Notes: generated by a model from the letters alone, not told the origin. A stretch of DNA of 64,000 nt from an uncultured Pelagibacteraceae bacterium (GCA_902581405.1 CACHOJ010000005.1:1-64000); one strand, 5' to 3'; positions 9,287 through 18,813 are shown, numbered from the stretch's first letter. Numbers and translations: made by a program.

Positions 9287-10302
9287 TGACAAAAATTTGT
9301 ATATTTGGTGCAGGATCTATCGGTGGATATTTGGCAGCTTGTTTAAGTAAAACAAATATAGATTTATCTCTTATAGCAAGAGGACCACACAAAAAAGCGA
9401 TAGAAGAAAATGGATTGACATTAATTAAAGAGGGTAGGTCTGAAAACTTTAAATTAAAAGTAACCGATGATCCCAAAACATTAGGTGTACAAGACTATAT
9501 ATTTATTTCTGTAAAGGCTCATGCAATTTCAAATATTGTTGATTCACTAAAAAATATTATTGGAGAAAAAACTTCGATTATATCAGCTGTAAATGGACTT
9601 CCTTGGTGGTATTTTTATAAAGCAAATACTGGAACAAATTTAGATAACCATCATATTGATAGTGTGGATCCCGAGGGAAAAATATGGAAACATTTAGATC
9701 CTGCAAAAGCTATTGGTTGTGTTGTTTACCCCGCTGCTGAAATAACAGAACCAGGTGTAATAAAACATAATGGAGGAGAAAGATTTACACTTGGTGAACC
9801 TGATGGATCTAAATCAGAAAGACTTAAACTCATTGCTGAATTATTAATTGCAGGCGGATTAAAAGCTCCTCAAAAAAGTAATTTAAGAGATGAAATTTGG
9901 ATAAAACTTTGGGGTAATTGCTCATTTAATATCATTAGTGCTCTTTATGATAAAACCTTAGATGAAATTGGAAATGATCCAGAATTGTTAAAAATAGTTA
10001 GAAAATTGATGGAGGAATGCCAACAAATAGGTGAAAAAATTGGGGTAAAATTTAATGTTTCTATTGATCATAGAATAAATGCTGCGATTTCTATTAAGGG
10101 TCATAAACCATCAACAACTCAAGATTTACATGCTAAACGTCCATTAGAAATTGATCCGATTATTGGTTCTCTTATTGAAATTGGTAACAAAGTTAATATC
10201 AAAACTGAAAATTTAAAATCTGAGTACGAAAAATTAAAAACAAAAGCAGAAAATCTTGGTTTATACAAAAGATCAAAAATAATTGATCAAATCACAAAGT
10301 AA
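9286..10302 (+). CDS. 2-dehydropantoate 2-reductase family enzyme
   Basis: 338 residues; Rossmann motif GAGSIGGYLAA at about 8-18 and a C-terminal all-helical ApbA domain with DEIWIKLWGNCSFN, typical of ketopantoate reductase, including the catalytic-lysine helix region. This PanE-like family also contains oxidoreductases acting on other 2-oxo acids, and the neighbourhood (GGT, CoA ligase) is not pantothenate synthesis, so the true substrate is uncertain. The start codon overlaps the CoA-ligase stop by one base (TAATG), and the stop abuts the convergent dctM gene. Confidence 0.82.
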   Translation: MTKICIFGAGSIGGYLAACLSKTNIDLSLIARGPHKKAIEENGLTLIKEGRSENFKLKVTDDPKTLGVQDYIFISVKAHAISNIVDSLKNIIGEKTSIISAVNGLPWWYFYKANTGTNLDNHHIDSVDPEGKIWKHLDPAKAIGCVVYPAAEITEPGVIKHNGGERFTLGEPDGSKSERLKLIAELLIAGGLKAPQKSNLRDEIWIKLWGNCSFNIISALYDKTLDEIGNDPELLKIVRKLMEECQQIGEKIGVKFNVSIDHRINAAISIKGHKPSTTQDLHAKRPLEIDPIIGSLIEIGNKVNIKTENLKSEYEKLKTKAENLGLYKRSKIIDQITK

Positions 10303-12954
10303 TTAAAAGTTTAAAGATATATCTCTGTGGATAGAATTACATTTTGAAACATATATAGCTTGTTCTTTTGTAAGTTTTGATTGCAATCTTAATCCAATAG
10401 TCTCACTAATAACTTTGTCATGAGCGTTTATTCTATCCATATATTTTTTCTTGAAATTTTTTCTCCAACTAACTTCTTGCTCAAATAACACAATAGTATT
10501 GACCGTTGAGGATTGGAGTTTTTCAAAATCAACTTCGTCCTCATCCATTAAAGTTATAAGATAGTCTAATTTATCGGCAAACTCATCAGATCCAGAAATT
10601 TCTCCAACCTTTTCAAATATATTATCTATAAACTCTATTGCATCAATGTAACCTCTGTTATCTATTTTATTTTTAAGAAGTTTCATTTCTTGCTCTAATT
10701 CTTCAAATTTTTCACCATCATTTATAAAACTCTTAATCAACAATAAATCTTCGTAAGCATTATCAACTGTTTTTCGATATTTTCTTGTTGCAAGATTTTT
10801 TGCTTTATTAATTTTGTTAAATTCATCATTTTTTGATTTCCATTCTTCTGGGATTTGACTACTTATCTCATCTATTTCTAGTTTCACATTTTCAATTTTT
10901 TGTTCAAGTTTGTTTTTTTCTGAAACATCTTCATCATCTAAGTTTCTTATCTCAGCTTTATACTTATCTATCTTTTTATTTAATTTTAAAATCTTCTTTT
11001 GTTTCTTTCTTGTTTTAAAATGTAAGTCTCTGTAACCGACTGCATAATCGTTATATAATGTCTCTGTGCTTTTAACCTCATTAACAAGTTCAAAAGAGTA
11101 CTTAGAATTATCAACATGGCGTTGGAAATAACTTAATTTATCTGCTGGTAAATTTGCAAGAATTATGTCGTCAAAGTCAGTTATACTTTTATTTATTATA
11201 TCAGCATTATTAGAGTAGTTTGCAAATTTATACTCTTGTAAGCAATATTGTAGTTTTGGATTCATCGGCGGTGGAGCAACATTAGATGTTAAATAAACCC
11301 TGTTTGGTAAATAATTTACTAGACTAGGGTATGCGCCCACAATTCCTAAACCGATAAGTTGTAAGATAATAAAAGGAACAACACCTTTCCAGATATCTAA
11401 TGTTTGGACCACTTTTGGAGCTACGCCTTTTAAATAAAATAAAGCAAATCCAAATGGCGGTGTTAAGAAAGAAGTTTGTAAATTAACACCTATCATTACT
11501 CCAAGCCATACAGCCGTAACATTTGCTCCTGTTTCAGCTAGCAATATCGGTGCAATTATTGGTACAACAACAACTGCAATCTCAATAAAATCTAAAAAGA
11601 AACCTAACAAGAAAATTACAATCATGACCACAACAAACTGAGTCCAAAAACCTCCTGGTAAATCTTGAAGAAAATCTCTTACTAATTCTTCTCCACCAAA
11701 TGCTCTAAAGCCAGACGTAAGCATTGCAGCACCAAGAAGAATTATAAATACCATTGAAGTAGTAATACAAGTCTCAGTAACTACTTCTTTTAAAACATTT
11801 TCAGTTTTAAATGTTCTCCAAAAACTCCATGCAATACCATAAACGAGTATTGCTACAAAAAATGCGGTAATATAGATAGCACCTAAATTTCTTTCTTCTA
11901 AATTTTTAACATTAAGTTCATATGTGGATGCAAGAAAAGTAATAGGTATTAATGATCCAATTATAAGAATTAAAGGATAAAATGCACTTTTCTTACCTTC
12001 AAATAATCTATAACCAGCCATCAACGTTGCACCAATTGCTCCAATTGAACCAGCTTGGTTAACTGTTGCTATACCCATCAAAATTGAACCCAAAACTGCA
12101 AAAATAAGTGCAAGAGGAGGAATAATTATAACAATTACTCGTAACCAAAATTTAAGATTAAATTCTCCTTTAAATGGAACTGGTGGAGCTACACCTTTTT
12201 TTATTCTCGCATAGAAAAATACATAGATCATGTAAAGCGCAACTAAAACAAGACCAGGTAAAAGAGCACCAAGGAACATATCACCAGCACTTGAAGACCC
12301 AACTCTAAATTCTCCTGGCATGTTAAATTCTCCAGTGACTGCTTTATAATCATTTTGACGGATGTTGTTTGCAACATCTGATGCGCTAGCTAATTGGTCA
12401 GCAATAATAATTAAAACAATAGATGGGGGTATTATTTGACCTAACGTTCCAGATGAACATACGATACCACTGGCAAGTTTCCTATCGTAGTTATTATTTA
12501 ACATAGTAGGTAATGAGATTAATCCCATTGCAATAACGGTTGCCCCAACAATACCTGTAGTTGCTGCCAACAATGCTCCAACGAAAATTACTGAAATACC
12601 AAGACCACCAGGAATTGGACCAAATAATTGACCCATTGTTATTAATAAATCTTCTGCAATTTTGGATTTTTGCAGCATAATCCCCATAAAAATAAATAAA
12701 GGAATTGCAATTAGGGTGTCAGTTTCAACATCCCAATAATTACTCCTAAAGTTTGTAATACCAGCAACAAGCCATTCTATCGGACCATCAACTGCAAAAT
12801 AAGCATCTGCATCACCTTCAAATAAATATCCAAAAAATGCAGCTAATCCAATTGATATTATAGCGGAACCAGGAAGCGCAAATGCTACGGGATATCCAGA
12901 AGCAAGAGCAACTATCATTATTAAGACTAAAACTGCTAAGAAAAATAGTTCCAT
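10303..12954 (-). CDS. dctM: TRAP transporter large permease DctM with long C-terminal coiled-coil tail
   Basis: 883 residues, about twice the usual 430. Residues 1 to about 560 are hydrophobic with DctM features: PVAFALPGSA near the N-terminus, the helix-rich IPLFIFMGIML, IPPSIVLII and, late, FLGFFLDFIEIAVVVVPI and FLTPPFGFALFYLKG. Residues from about 565 to the end are soluble and highly charged, with a strong heptad-rich coiled coil (KKQKKILKLNKKIDKYKAEI and following). The Na+-coupled permease acts with DctQ and DctP. Only 3 bp separate it from dctQ. The tail is not part of the DctM domain; its role is unknown. Acid substrates are inferred from neighbouring genes. Confidence 0.92.
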   Translation of the reverse strand: MELFFLAVLVLIMIVALASGYPVAFALPGSAIISIGLAAFFGYLFEGDADAYFAVDGPIEWLVAGITNFRSNYWDVETDTLIAIPLFIFMGIMLQKSKIAEDLLITMGQLFGPIPGGLGISVIFVGALLAATTGIVGATVIAMGLISLPTMLNNNYDRKLASGIVCSSGTLGQIIPPSIVLIIIADQLASASDVANNIRQNDYKAVTGEFNMPGEFRVGSSSAGDMFLGALLPGLVLVALYMIYVFFYARIKKGVAPPVPFKGEFNLKFWLRVIVIIIPPLALIFAVLGSILMGIATVNQAGSIGAIGATLMAGYRLFEGKKSAFYPLILIIGSLIPITFLASTYELNVKNLEERNLGAIYITAFFVAILVYGIAWSFWRTFKTENVLKEVVTETCITTSMVFIILLGAAMLTSGFRAFGGEELVRDFLQDLPGGFWTQFVVVMIVIFLLGFFLDFIEIAVVVVPIIAPILLAETGANVTAVWLGVMIGVNLQTSFLTPPFGFALFYLKGVAPKVVQTLDIWKGVVPFIILQLIGLGIVGAYPSLVNYLPNRVYLTSNVAPPPMNPKLQYCLQEYKFANYSNNADIINKSITDFDDIILANLPADKLSYFQRHVDNSKYSFELVNEVKSTETLYNDYAVGYRDLHFKTRKKQKKILKLNKKIDKYKAEIRNLDDEDVSEKNKLEQKIENVKLEIDEISSQIPEEWKSKNDEFNKINKAKNLATRKYRKTVDNAYEDLLLIKSFINDGEKFEELEQEMKLLKNKIDNRGYIDAIEFIDNIFEKVGEISGSDEFADKLDYLITLMDEDEVDFEKLQSSTVNTIVLFEQEVSWRKNFKKKYMDRINAHDKVISETIGLRLQSKLTKEQAIYVSKCNSIHRDISLNF

Positions 12955-12957
12955 AAT

Positions 12958-13947
12958 TTAATTTTCCTTACCATTTAAAATTTTATAACTACTACCCATG
13001 AAATAGCTCGTAAACTGTAAAAGCATGGTAACTGCAAATACTGCTAAGTATACAGCCATCAAATATAAAAGGTATAAACCATTAGATCCTTGTTGCGTAA
13101 CTTCAAAGGCAACCACCGGTCCATTTATAATACTTGCTTTTCCATTAAGTCCTAAAAATAAAACTATCAATACAAGTGGAACACCTAGAAGAGCAGAGCC
13201 TAAAAGATTTGTCCAAGCTTTTTTTCTCTCACTAAACGAAGAGTATAACACATCTACTCTAACATGACCTTCGTGAATTAAAGCATAAGCACTTGCAAAT
13301 AAATATAGTGCAGCATACCAGAAACGAACAAGATCTCCTTGAAAAGCTTGCTCGTAAGAAAATATAAATCTAGATAAGACAATTATGAATTCACTAACAA
13401 CAACTAAAACTGCTAACCAAATAAAACCAACAGATTTTGTAAAGTAGCCAATTACAAATGAAATTAATATAATTGGAAAATGTATAAATGTAATTCTTTC
13501 TGGCGATTTCACCATAAAGGCCTTCACTTCTGGACTGAATATTGCTTCCCATAATCTTTCAACAACCATGAACGAAATTATAAAGTCAGCAACACCAACT
13601 AAAAAGACCGCCCAAAAAGATGACCTAACCAAATAAGCTGAAAATTTTGATAGTATCTCTGAGTCTCGTTCTAAAGTTTGAGAGTAAGTTTTAAAAACAT
13701 AAATTATTACAGCTACAATGCATATTAAATACACTCCAATTTGCATGAAACCGTAATTTAAAGCAGATCCATCAAGTGCCTTTTTCTTGAAACCAAACAT
13801 TTCATAATGAGAAAAAATTTTCTTAACTCCAGGCCAATCACTCCAAACTGTTAAAACATTATTTATTAGGAATGCTAGGGTGAAAGCTAATACTGAGTAG
13901 CTTAAAATTCTTAGATATAAAGATATTTTACTGCTTTCTGAACTCAT
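12958..13947 (-). CDS. dctQ: TRAP transporter small permease DctQ, enlarged form
   Basis: 329 residues against roughly 160-200 for a standard DctQ. The C-terminal half contains the DctQ domain (the segment SAYALIHEGHVRVDVLYSSF at about 216-235 is the typical LxxGxHIRVDxL motif region). The N-terminal half adds several extra membrane helices (about 11-30, 65-84, 108-130, 155-185). Such long DctQ forms are seen with the keto-acid/mannitol-type TRAP systems. It lies between dctP and dctM, separated from dctP by a hairpin terminator. Confidence 0.88.
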   Translation of the reverse strand: MSSESSKISLYLRILSYSVLAFTLAFLINNVLTVWSDWPGVKKIFSHYEMFGFKKKALDGSALNYGFMQIGVYLICIVAVIIYVFKTYSQTLERDSEILSKFSAYLVRSSFWAVFLVGVADFIISFMVVERLWEAIFSPEVKAFMVKSPERITFIHFPIILISFVIGYFTKSVGFIWLAVLVVVSEFIIVLSRFIFSYEQAFQGDLVRFWYAALYLFASAYALIHEGHVRVDVLYSSFSERKKAWTNLLGSALLGVPLVLIVLFLGLNGKASIINGPVVAFEVTQQGSNGLYLLYLMAVYLAVFAVTMLLQFTSYFMGSSYKILNGKEN

Positions 13948-13988
13948 ATGAATTTAAATTTCTCTTAGTAATACTTAATTTTAAAATA

Positions 13989-14016
13989 AAAAAAAGGGCC
14001 CAAAAAGGGCCCTTTT
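13989..14016 (-). terminator. hairpin terminator between dctP and dctQ
   Basis: On the minus strand AAAAGGGCCC, a five-base T loop and GGGCCC are followed by a run of eight T (stem arms 13996-14001 and 14007-14012). It lies 20 bp after the dctP stop codon and before dctQ, the typical arrangement that lets the binding protein be made in excess of the membrane subunits by partial termination. The G/C stem stands out in this AT-rich region. Confidence 0.85.
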
Positions 14017-14036
14017 AATTATCAAATTAAGTTTAA

Positions 14037-15167
14037 TTACATTCCTAAAGCTCTGTTTCTTTGAGAAATGTAAGGTGAATCAGACAAGTTAGTCCAAGAT
14101 CCAATGTCTTTTCTTGCTTTTAAGAAGCTCGAATGAACTCTTTCAGCAAGACCACTGCTAGCTCTTGTTTCTTCAAACACTTCGTTGGCAGCTGATGCAA
14201 AGCCATCGTATACCTTGTCGCTAAACTTCTCTAGTTTAACACCGTGATCATTGATCAATCTAGCTAAAGCCGCACCATTTTTAGCATTGTACTCAGACAT
14301 CATTACGTCGTTTTCCATTGCTGCAGCAGCTTCAATCAATAATTGATCTGATTTGTTTAAGCTTGTGAACCAAGATTTGTTTGTTCCACATGCTAACATT
14401 GATCCAGGCTCGTGCATACCAGGATAGTAGTAGTATTTAGCAGCTTCTTGGAATTTCATAGCTTCATCATTCCATGGACCTACCCACTCTGTAGCATCAA
14501 TTGCTCCAGATACTAGGTTTTCGTAAATTTGTCCACCAGGTAACGAAACTGGAGATCCTCCAAGTTTACCAATTACTTGTCCACCTAAACCAGGCATACG
14601 CATTTTTAAACCTTTGAAGTCATTAGGGCTTCTAATCTTTTTGTTAAACCATCCACCCATTTGAACTCCTGTGCTTCCACACATAAAGTTTTTAAGACCA
14701 AATTTGTCAGCTAGTTCATCCCATAACTCTTGACCACCTGCAAATCTAATCCATGCATTCATTTCAGTGTAAGTAAAACCAAATGGTACCGCTGTAAAAT
14801 AACCCCAAGCTGGATCCTTCTTCACCCAGTAGTAGTCAGCAGCGTGGTACATTTGCGAGTTACCAGATGCAACTTCGTCAAATGAGTCAAATGCTTTAAC
14901 TCTTTCGTTCGCTGCATAATAAGTAACTTGTATTCTACCATCACTTATATCTGAGATTCTTTGTGCAAATCTTTGAGCTCCTGTTCCTAAACCTGGAAAG
15001 TCTCTTCCCCAAGTAGCAACCATTGATGCTTCAATTCTTTCAGCAGCAACAGCTGGGGCAGCTAAAGATGATGCAGCTACAGCAGCAACACCAGTTGCAG
15101 CAGCAGCTTTAAAGAACTTACGTCTTGAAGGTGTTTTTTTAACCTTCAGCTTTTTGTCTTTAATCAT
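14037..15167 (-). CDS. dctP: TRAP transporter periplasmic substrate-binding protein DctP
   Basis: 376 residues. N-terminal twin-arginine signal (SRRKFFK at 14-20, hydrophobic Ala-rich core, likely cleavage near AVAA about 42), so it is exported folded by Tat. The mature protein is a TRAP DctP solute-binding protein; MVATWGRDFPGLGTGAQRFA, the conserved arginine region KMRMPGLGGQV and TEWVGPWNDE resemble the TakP-like group binding 2-oxo or 2-hydroxy acids; the ligand itself is an inference. GC content and codon use are richer than in its neighbours, as expected for an abundantly made protein. A strong AGGAGA ribosome-binding site precedes the ATG. Confidence 0.94.
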   Translation of the reverse strand: MIKDKKLKVKKTPSRRKFFKAAAATGVAAVAASSLAAPAVAAERIEASMVATWGRDFPGLGTGAQRFAQRISDISDGRIQVTYYAANERVKAFDSFDEVASGNSQMYHAADYYWVKKDPAWGYFTAVPFGFTYTEMNAWIRFAGGQELWDELADKFGLKNFMCGSTGVQMGGWFNKKIRSPNDFKGLKMRMPGLGGQVIGKLGGSPVSLPGGQIYENLVSGAIDATEWVGPWNDEAMKFQEAAKYYYYPGMHEPGSMLACGTNKSWFTSLNKSDQLLIEAAAAMENDVMMSEYNAKNGAALARLINDHGVKLEKFSDKVYDGFASAANEVFEETRASSGLAERVHSSFLKARKDIGSWTNLSDSPYISQRNRALGM

Positions 15168-15182
15168 TTATTTCTCCTCTTA

Positions 15183-15241
15183 AGTTAATTAACTGCAGGA
15201 TATTAAACACATATGTTACTTAGAGTCATTTTAAAAATGAC
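15183..15241 (-). promoter_or_regulatory. candidate dctP promoter with two palindromes
   Basis: On the minus strand TGACTC (15223-15228) and TAATAT (15200-15205) are 17 bp apart and could be the -35 and -10. A 17-base palindrome, GTCATTTTTAAAATGAC (15225-15241 on the complement, arms of 8 around one base), overlaps the -35, where a repressor would act. A second, AGTTAATTAACT (15183-15194), lies at the expected transcription start. Operator function is inferred from position and symmetry only. Confidence 0.45.
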
Positions 15242-15271
15242 CAATATACAGTGAAATACAACTTCAGATTG

Positions 15272-16225
15272 TTAATTTACTTTATTTTTACAGTTTCCAG
15301 TTTTGAAAAATTCATCAATATTATCAATAGCTAAGTTAGCCATCGCAGTTCTAGTTTCCTTAGTAGCACTACCTAAATGGGGAAGTATAAATGCACTTTT
15401 GTGCTTATAGTAACCCTTGTTTAAATGTGGCTCATTTTTATAAACATCTAACCCAACTGCATAAACTTTCCTTCTGTTGAGCGCATCAATCATTGCCTCA
15501 TCTTCAATAATGTCTCCTCTTGCAACATTGGTTACGACTGCGCCCTTTGGTAAATATTCAATTGTATCTTTATTAATCATATCAATTGTTTCTTTTGATG
15601 CTGGACAGCATACTGATAGCACATCCGATACAGATAAAAGACCTTTTAAATTATCGTGATAAATAGCACCTTGCTCTTTATCTTCACTTAGTTTCGATCT
15701 GTTATGATAGTGAATTATCATACCAAGAGATTTTGCTACTTTTGCAATTTTTTGTCCAATTCTTCCCATACCTAAAATTCCTAATCTAGTACCTGTCAGT
15801 TGTTTCCCAATTAAAAGATCAGCTGACCAAACCCATCCTCCTTGCCTTGCTTGCTCAATTCCTTCTGAAGCTCTTCTACATGCGCCTAAAATTAATAATA
15901 CTCCAATTTCAGCAGTAGCATCTGTTAAAACATCTGGAGTATTCGTTACAGCAATACCTTTATTTTTTGCTGCCTCTAAATCAATATTTCCAAATCCAAC
16001 TGCAAAGTTTGAAAGTATTTTAATACTATTTGGTAATTGATTAATTGTATCAGCATCCAACTTATCAGTTAATGCTGAAAGTATGCCATCACAACCTTGG
16101 CTCATTTCAATTAATTTTTTTTGTGAGTAAAGTTCATCATTTAAATTTAGATTTGCATCAAACATTTCCTTTGCTCGATCTTCACAAGATCTTAATAATC
16201 TTCTAGTAACTAAAATTTTTTTCAT
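15272..16225 (-). CDS. D-isomer-specific 2-hydroxyacid dehydrogenase (glyoxylate/hydroxypyruvate reductase-like)
   Basis: 317 residues. Rossmann motif GILGMGRIGQKIA at about 148-160, the substrate arginine in NVARGDIIEDE and the catalytic His in ILPHLGSATKETR. NAD(P)H-dependent reduction of glyoxylate, hydroxypyruvate or related 2-oxo acids is the usual role of this branch. It lies 10 bp downstream of the D-lactate dehydrogenase gene and upstream of dctP, inside a run of 2-hydroxy-acid genes on one strand. Exact substrate not determinable. Confidence 0.88.
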   Translation of the reverse strand: MKKILVTRRLLRSCEDRAKEMFDANLNLNDELYSQKKLIEMSQGCDGILSALTDKLDADTINQLPNSIKILSNFAVGFGNIDLEAAKNKGIAVTNTPDVLTDATAEIGVLLILGACRRASEGIEQARQGGWVWSADLLIGKQLTGTRLGILGMGRIGQKIAKVAKSLGMIIHYHNRSKLSEDKEQGAIYHDNLKGLLSVSDVLSVCCPASKETIDMINKDTIEYLPKGAVVTNVARGDIIEDEAMIDALNRRKVYAVGLDVYKNEPHLNKGYYKHKSAFILPHLGSATKETRTAMANLAIDNIDEFFKTGNCKNKVN

Positions 16226-16234
16226 GCAATTTGA

Positions 16235-17608
16235 TTAGTTTAAATCAAAGATTTTTCCAGGATTCATTATGTTATTAACATCTAATGATCTTTTAATAGA
16301 TTTCATAACTGGAACATTATCTGGATGTTCTCTAAGTAAATAATGTTTCTTTTGTAGTCCAATACCATGCTCTCCTGTAATCGTTCCCTCGAGTTCAAGA
16401 GCTTTATTAATTAAGTCATCACTGTATTGTCGGATTTTTTTTTGTTTTTCCTCATCATCTGGATCATAAAGTACTATTGAGTGAAAATTTCCATCTCCTA
16501 CATGTCCTACCATTGGTGCGGTTAATCCTAACTTTTGTACCTCTTTTTCTGCCCATGAAATACATTCAACTAATCTTGAAATTGGCACACAAACATCTGT
16601 GGAATAAACTTTCATATCGTTACCCAAAGCTTTAACTGAGTAATACACATCATGTCTTGCTTTCCATAATTTTTTCTGTTCCTCAGGTGAAGATGCCCAT
16701 TGAAAATCACTTCCACCATTACTTTTTGAAATTTCTTCAACTACACCTATTGACTCATTATTTGAATTTTCACTACCATGAAATTCAAAAAATAAAGTGG
16801 GTGATGCTTTTATGTTATCTAATTTTGAATATTTTATACTTATTTCCATTTGATCTTTATTTAGCATTTCAATTCTCGCTATTGGGACACCATATTGGAT
16901 AACCTCTTGAGCAGCTTTTACTGCTGAGTCTAAATCTGGAAAGTAACACACTGCACTCATTATACTTTCAGGTATCGGAGATAACCTTAATTGAACTTCA
17001 GTGATTATTCCCAGAGTTCCTTCAGAACCAATAAATAAATTTGTTAAATTATATCCTGCAGAAGTTTTTTTTGTTCTGGCTCCAGTTTTAATAATATCTC
17101 CATTCGGAAGAACAACTGTTAAACCTGAGATTACAGTTCTCATAGTTCCATATTTCACAGCCATTGTACCTGATGCCGATGTTGCAGCCATTCCACCAAG
17201 AGCAGCGTCTGCTCCAGGATCTATTGGAAAGAATACTCCATCCTCACGAAGATATTCATTTAGTTGTTTTCTAGTTACATTTGCCTGTACTCGACAATCA
17301 AAATCTTCAGCATTAACACTCAATACTTTGTTCATTTTTTCAAGAGAAATTGTTATTCCATTTTGATTTCCAACAACATGGCCTTCTAGTGAAGTTCCAG
17401 TGCCAAAGGGAACAACCGGAATTTTGTGTTCATTACATAACTTTAATAACTGTGATACTTCTTCATTAGTCTCAGGGAATACGACAGCTTTTGATAGAAT
17501 TGGATCATAAGTATCTTCTCCTCTAGCATAGTTTGCCCTTGTAGATTCTGAGGTTGAAAACCTTCCATTAAAAATCTTTTTTAATTCTGTTTGAACAGTT
17601 TCATTCAT
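16235..17608 (-). CDS. FAD-linked D-lactate dehydrogenase (LDHD/Dld family)
   Basis: 457 residues from ATG at 17608; a TTG two codons upstream is a weaker start. PCMH-type FAD domain with PFGTGTSLEGHVVG (about 69-82), typical of mitochondrial-type D-lactate dehydrogenases, where GlcD has a different glycine loop, then GGMAATSASGT and a C-terminal FAD-oxidase domain with metal-binding GHVGDGNFH and GEHGIGLQKKHYL. Oxidises D-lactate or another D-2-hydroxy acid and passes electrons to the respiratory chain (cytochrome c in known members). Glycolate cannot be ruled out, but glcE and glcF are not adjacent. Confidence 0.88.
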   Translation of the reverse strand: MNETVQTELKKIFNGRFSTSESTRANYARGEDTYDPILSKAVVFPETNEEVSQLLKLCNEHKIPVVPFGTGTSLEGHVVGNQNGITISLEKMNKVLSVNAEDFDCRVQANVTRKQLNEYLREDGVFFPIDPGADAALGGMAATSASGTMAVKYGTMRTVISGLTVVLPNGDIIKTGARTKKTSAGYNLTNLFIGSEGTLGIITEVQLRLSPIPESIMSAVCYFPDLDSAVKAAQEVIQYGVPIARIEMLNKDQMEISIKYSKLDNIKASPTLFFEFHGSENSNNESIGVVEEISKSNGGSDFQWASSPEEQKKLWKARHDVYYSVKALGNDMKVYSTDVCVPISRLVECISWAEKEVQKLGLTAPMVGHVGDGNFHSIVLYDPDDEEKQKKIRQYSDDLINKALELEGTITGEHGIGLQKKHYLLREHPDNVPVMKSIKRSLDVNNIMNPGKIFDLN

Positions 17609-17646
17609 AATCAAATATTATAGAAGTTTCTTTTAAAAAATACAGT

Positions 17647-18813
17647 CTATTTAGAAAGCATCTTGCCTATGTTTTCTAAGGCTTGTTGTATGTTATCTCT
17701 AGATGCGGCAAAACTAAATCTTACATAATCTTGGCAAGTTTGACCAAATGCAGTTCCCGGTACTATTGCTACTCCAGCTTCATGCATAGCTTTTTTACAA
17801 AACTCAGCACCTGTCATTCCAGTTCCTTTTACATTTGGAAAAGCGTAAAATGCACCACCTGGTAAACTACATTCTACTCCTGGTAACTCATTTAAACCTG
17901 TATGAATTAAATTTCTTCTTAAAGTAAATTTATCCAACATGTCTTTAATTGAGTCATCTGGACCATCTAAAGCAGCTATCCCAGCAAATTGGGCAGCTGC
18001 GTTCACACAAGATACACTATTAATTAGTAGTTTGTTTACATGTTCAACAAGTTCTTTTGGCCAAAAACTCCAACCTAATCTCCATCCAGTCATTGAATAT
18101 GCTTTGCTCCAACCCTCTAAAACAATAAGCCTATCTCTTAAATTTTCATAGTGGAAGAACGATGGCATTTCTTTGTAATCAAATATCTGTCTACTATAAA
18201 TTTCATCACTTAAAATAGTTACATGTGGATGTTTTTCTAATTCTTTGGCAAAATAATCTATAACTGGCTTCTCAACAAAACTTCCTGTTGGATTGTTGGG
18301 ATTAATTAAAATTAATAATCTCGTTTTATCAGTTATAAGTGAAAGTATTTTATCAGGATCAAACTTTAGATCTTTATCTTCAGTTAGATCATATGGTACA
18401 GGAGTAGATCCAGTATAGTTAATCATTGACTCATAAATAGGAAATGCAGGTGTTGGATGGATTATTTCTGCTCCTGGTTCACCATAACATTGTATTGCAT
18501 AACTCATTGTAGGTTTTCCACCTGGCATAATTAAAATTCTTTCAAAATCTATATCTGTATTATAACGTTTTTTAATCCATCTAGTTACAGCTTGCCTACA
18601 TTCTGGAATTCCATTCGACATAACATAACCATGATGACCATCATCTAAAGCTTTCTTAGCAGCCTCGACTACATGTTTTGGAGTTTTAAAATCTGGTTGT
18701 CCTAAACCCAAATGTATCATTGGATGACCTTTCGCCTCTAATGCTTTTGCCTCAGCTAAAACACTGAACGCAGATTCTGTTCCTAAATTTTCTAAACTTT
18801 TCGCCAACTTCAT
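17647..18813 (-). CDS. class I/II pyridoxal-phosphate aminotransferase
   Basis: 388 residues, fold type I. The PLP lysine lies in GWSKAYSMTGWRLGW at about residue 235; NPNNPTGSF (about 170), SDEIYSRQIFD and the C-terminal VRFSFAASRDNI are the other family motifs. It resembles aspartate/aromatic-type (AspC Igamma) aminotransferases. Between D- and L-2-hydroxyacid dehydrogenases it could aminate the 2-oxo acid products; that link is inferred. A 96-bp gap precedes it, the largest inside this gene run. Confidence 0.87.
   Translation of the reverse strand: MKLAKSLENLGTESAFSVLAEAKALEAKGHPMIHLGLGQPDFKTPKHVVEAAKKALDDGHHGYVMSNGIPECRQAVTRWIKKRYNTDIDFERILIMPGGKPTMSYAIQCYGEPGAEIIHPTPAFPIYESMINYTGSTPVPYDLTEDKDLKFDPDKILSLITDKTRLLILINPNNPTGSFVEKPVIDYFAKELEKHPHVTILSDEIYSRQIFDYKEMPSFFHYENLRDRLIVLEGWSKAYSMTGWRLGWSFWPKELVEHVNKLLINSVSCVNAAAQFAGIAALDGPDDSIKDMLDKFTLRRNLIHTGLNELPGVECSLPGGAFYAFPNVKGTGMTGAEFCKKAMHEAGVAIVPGTAFGQTCQDYVRFSFAASRDNIQQALENIGKMLSK

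Noticed and set aside
16657-17366. Plus-strand open frames within the D-lactate dehydrogenase gene
   Set aside because: Antisense to conserved FAD-domain motifs; no family resemblance.
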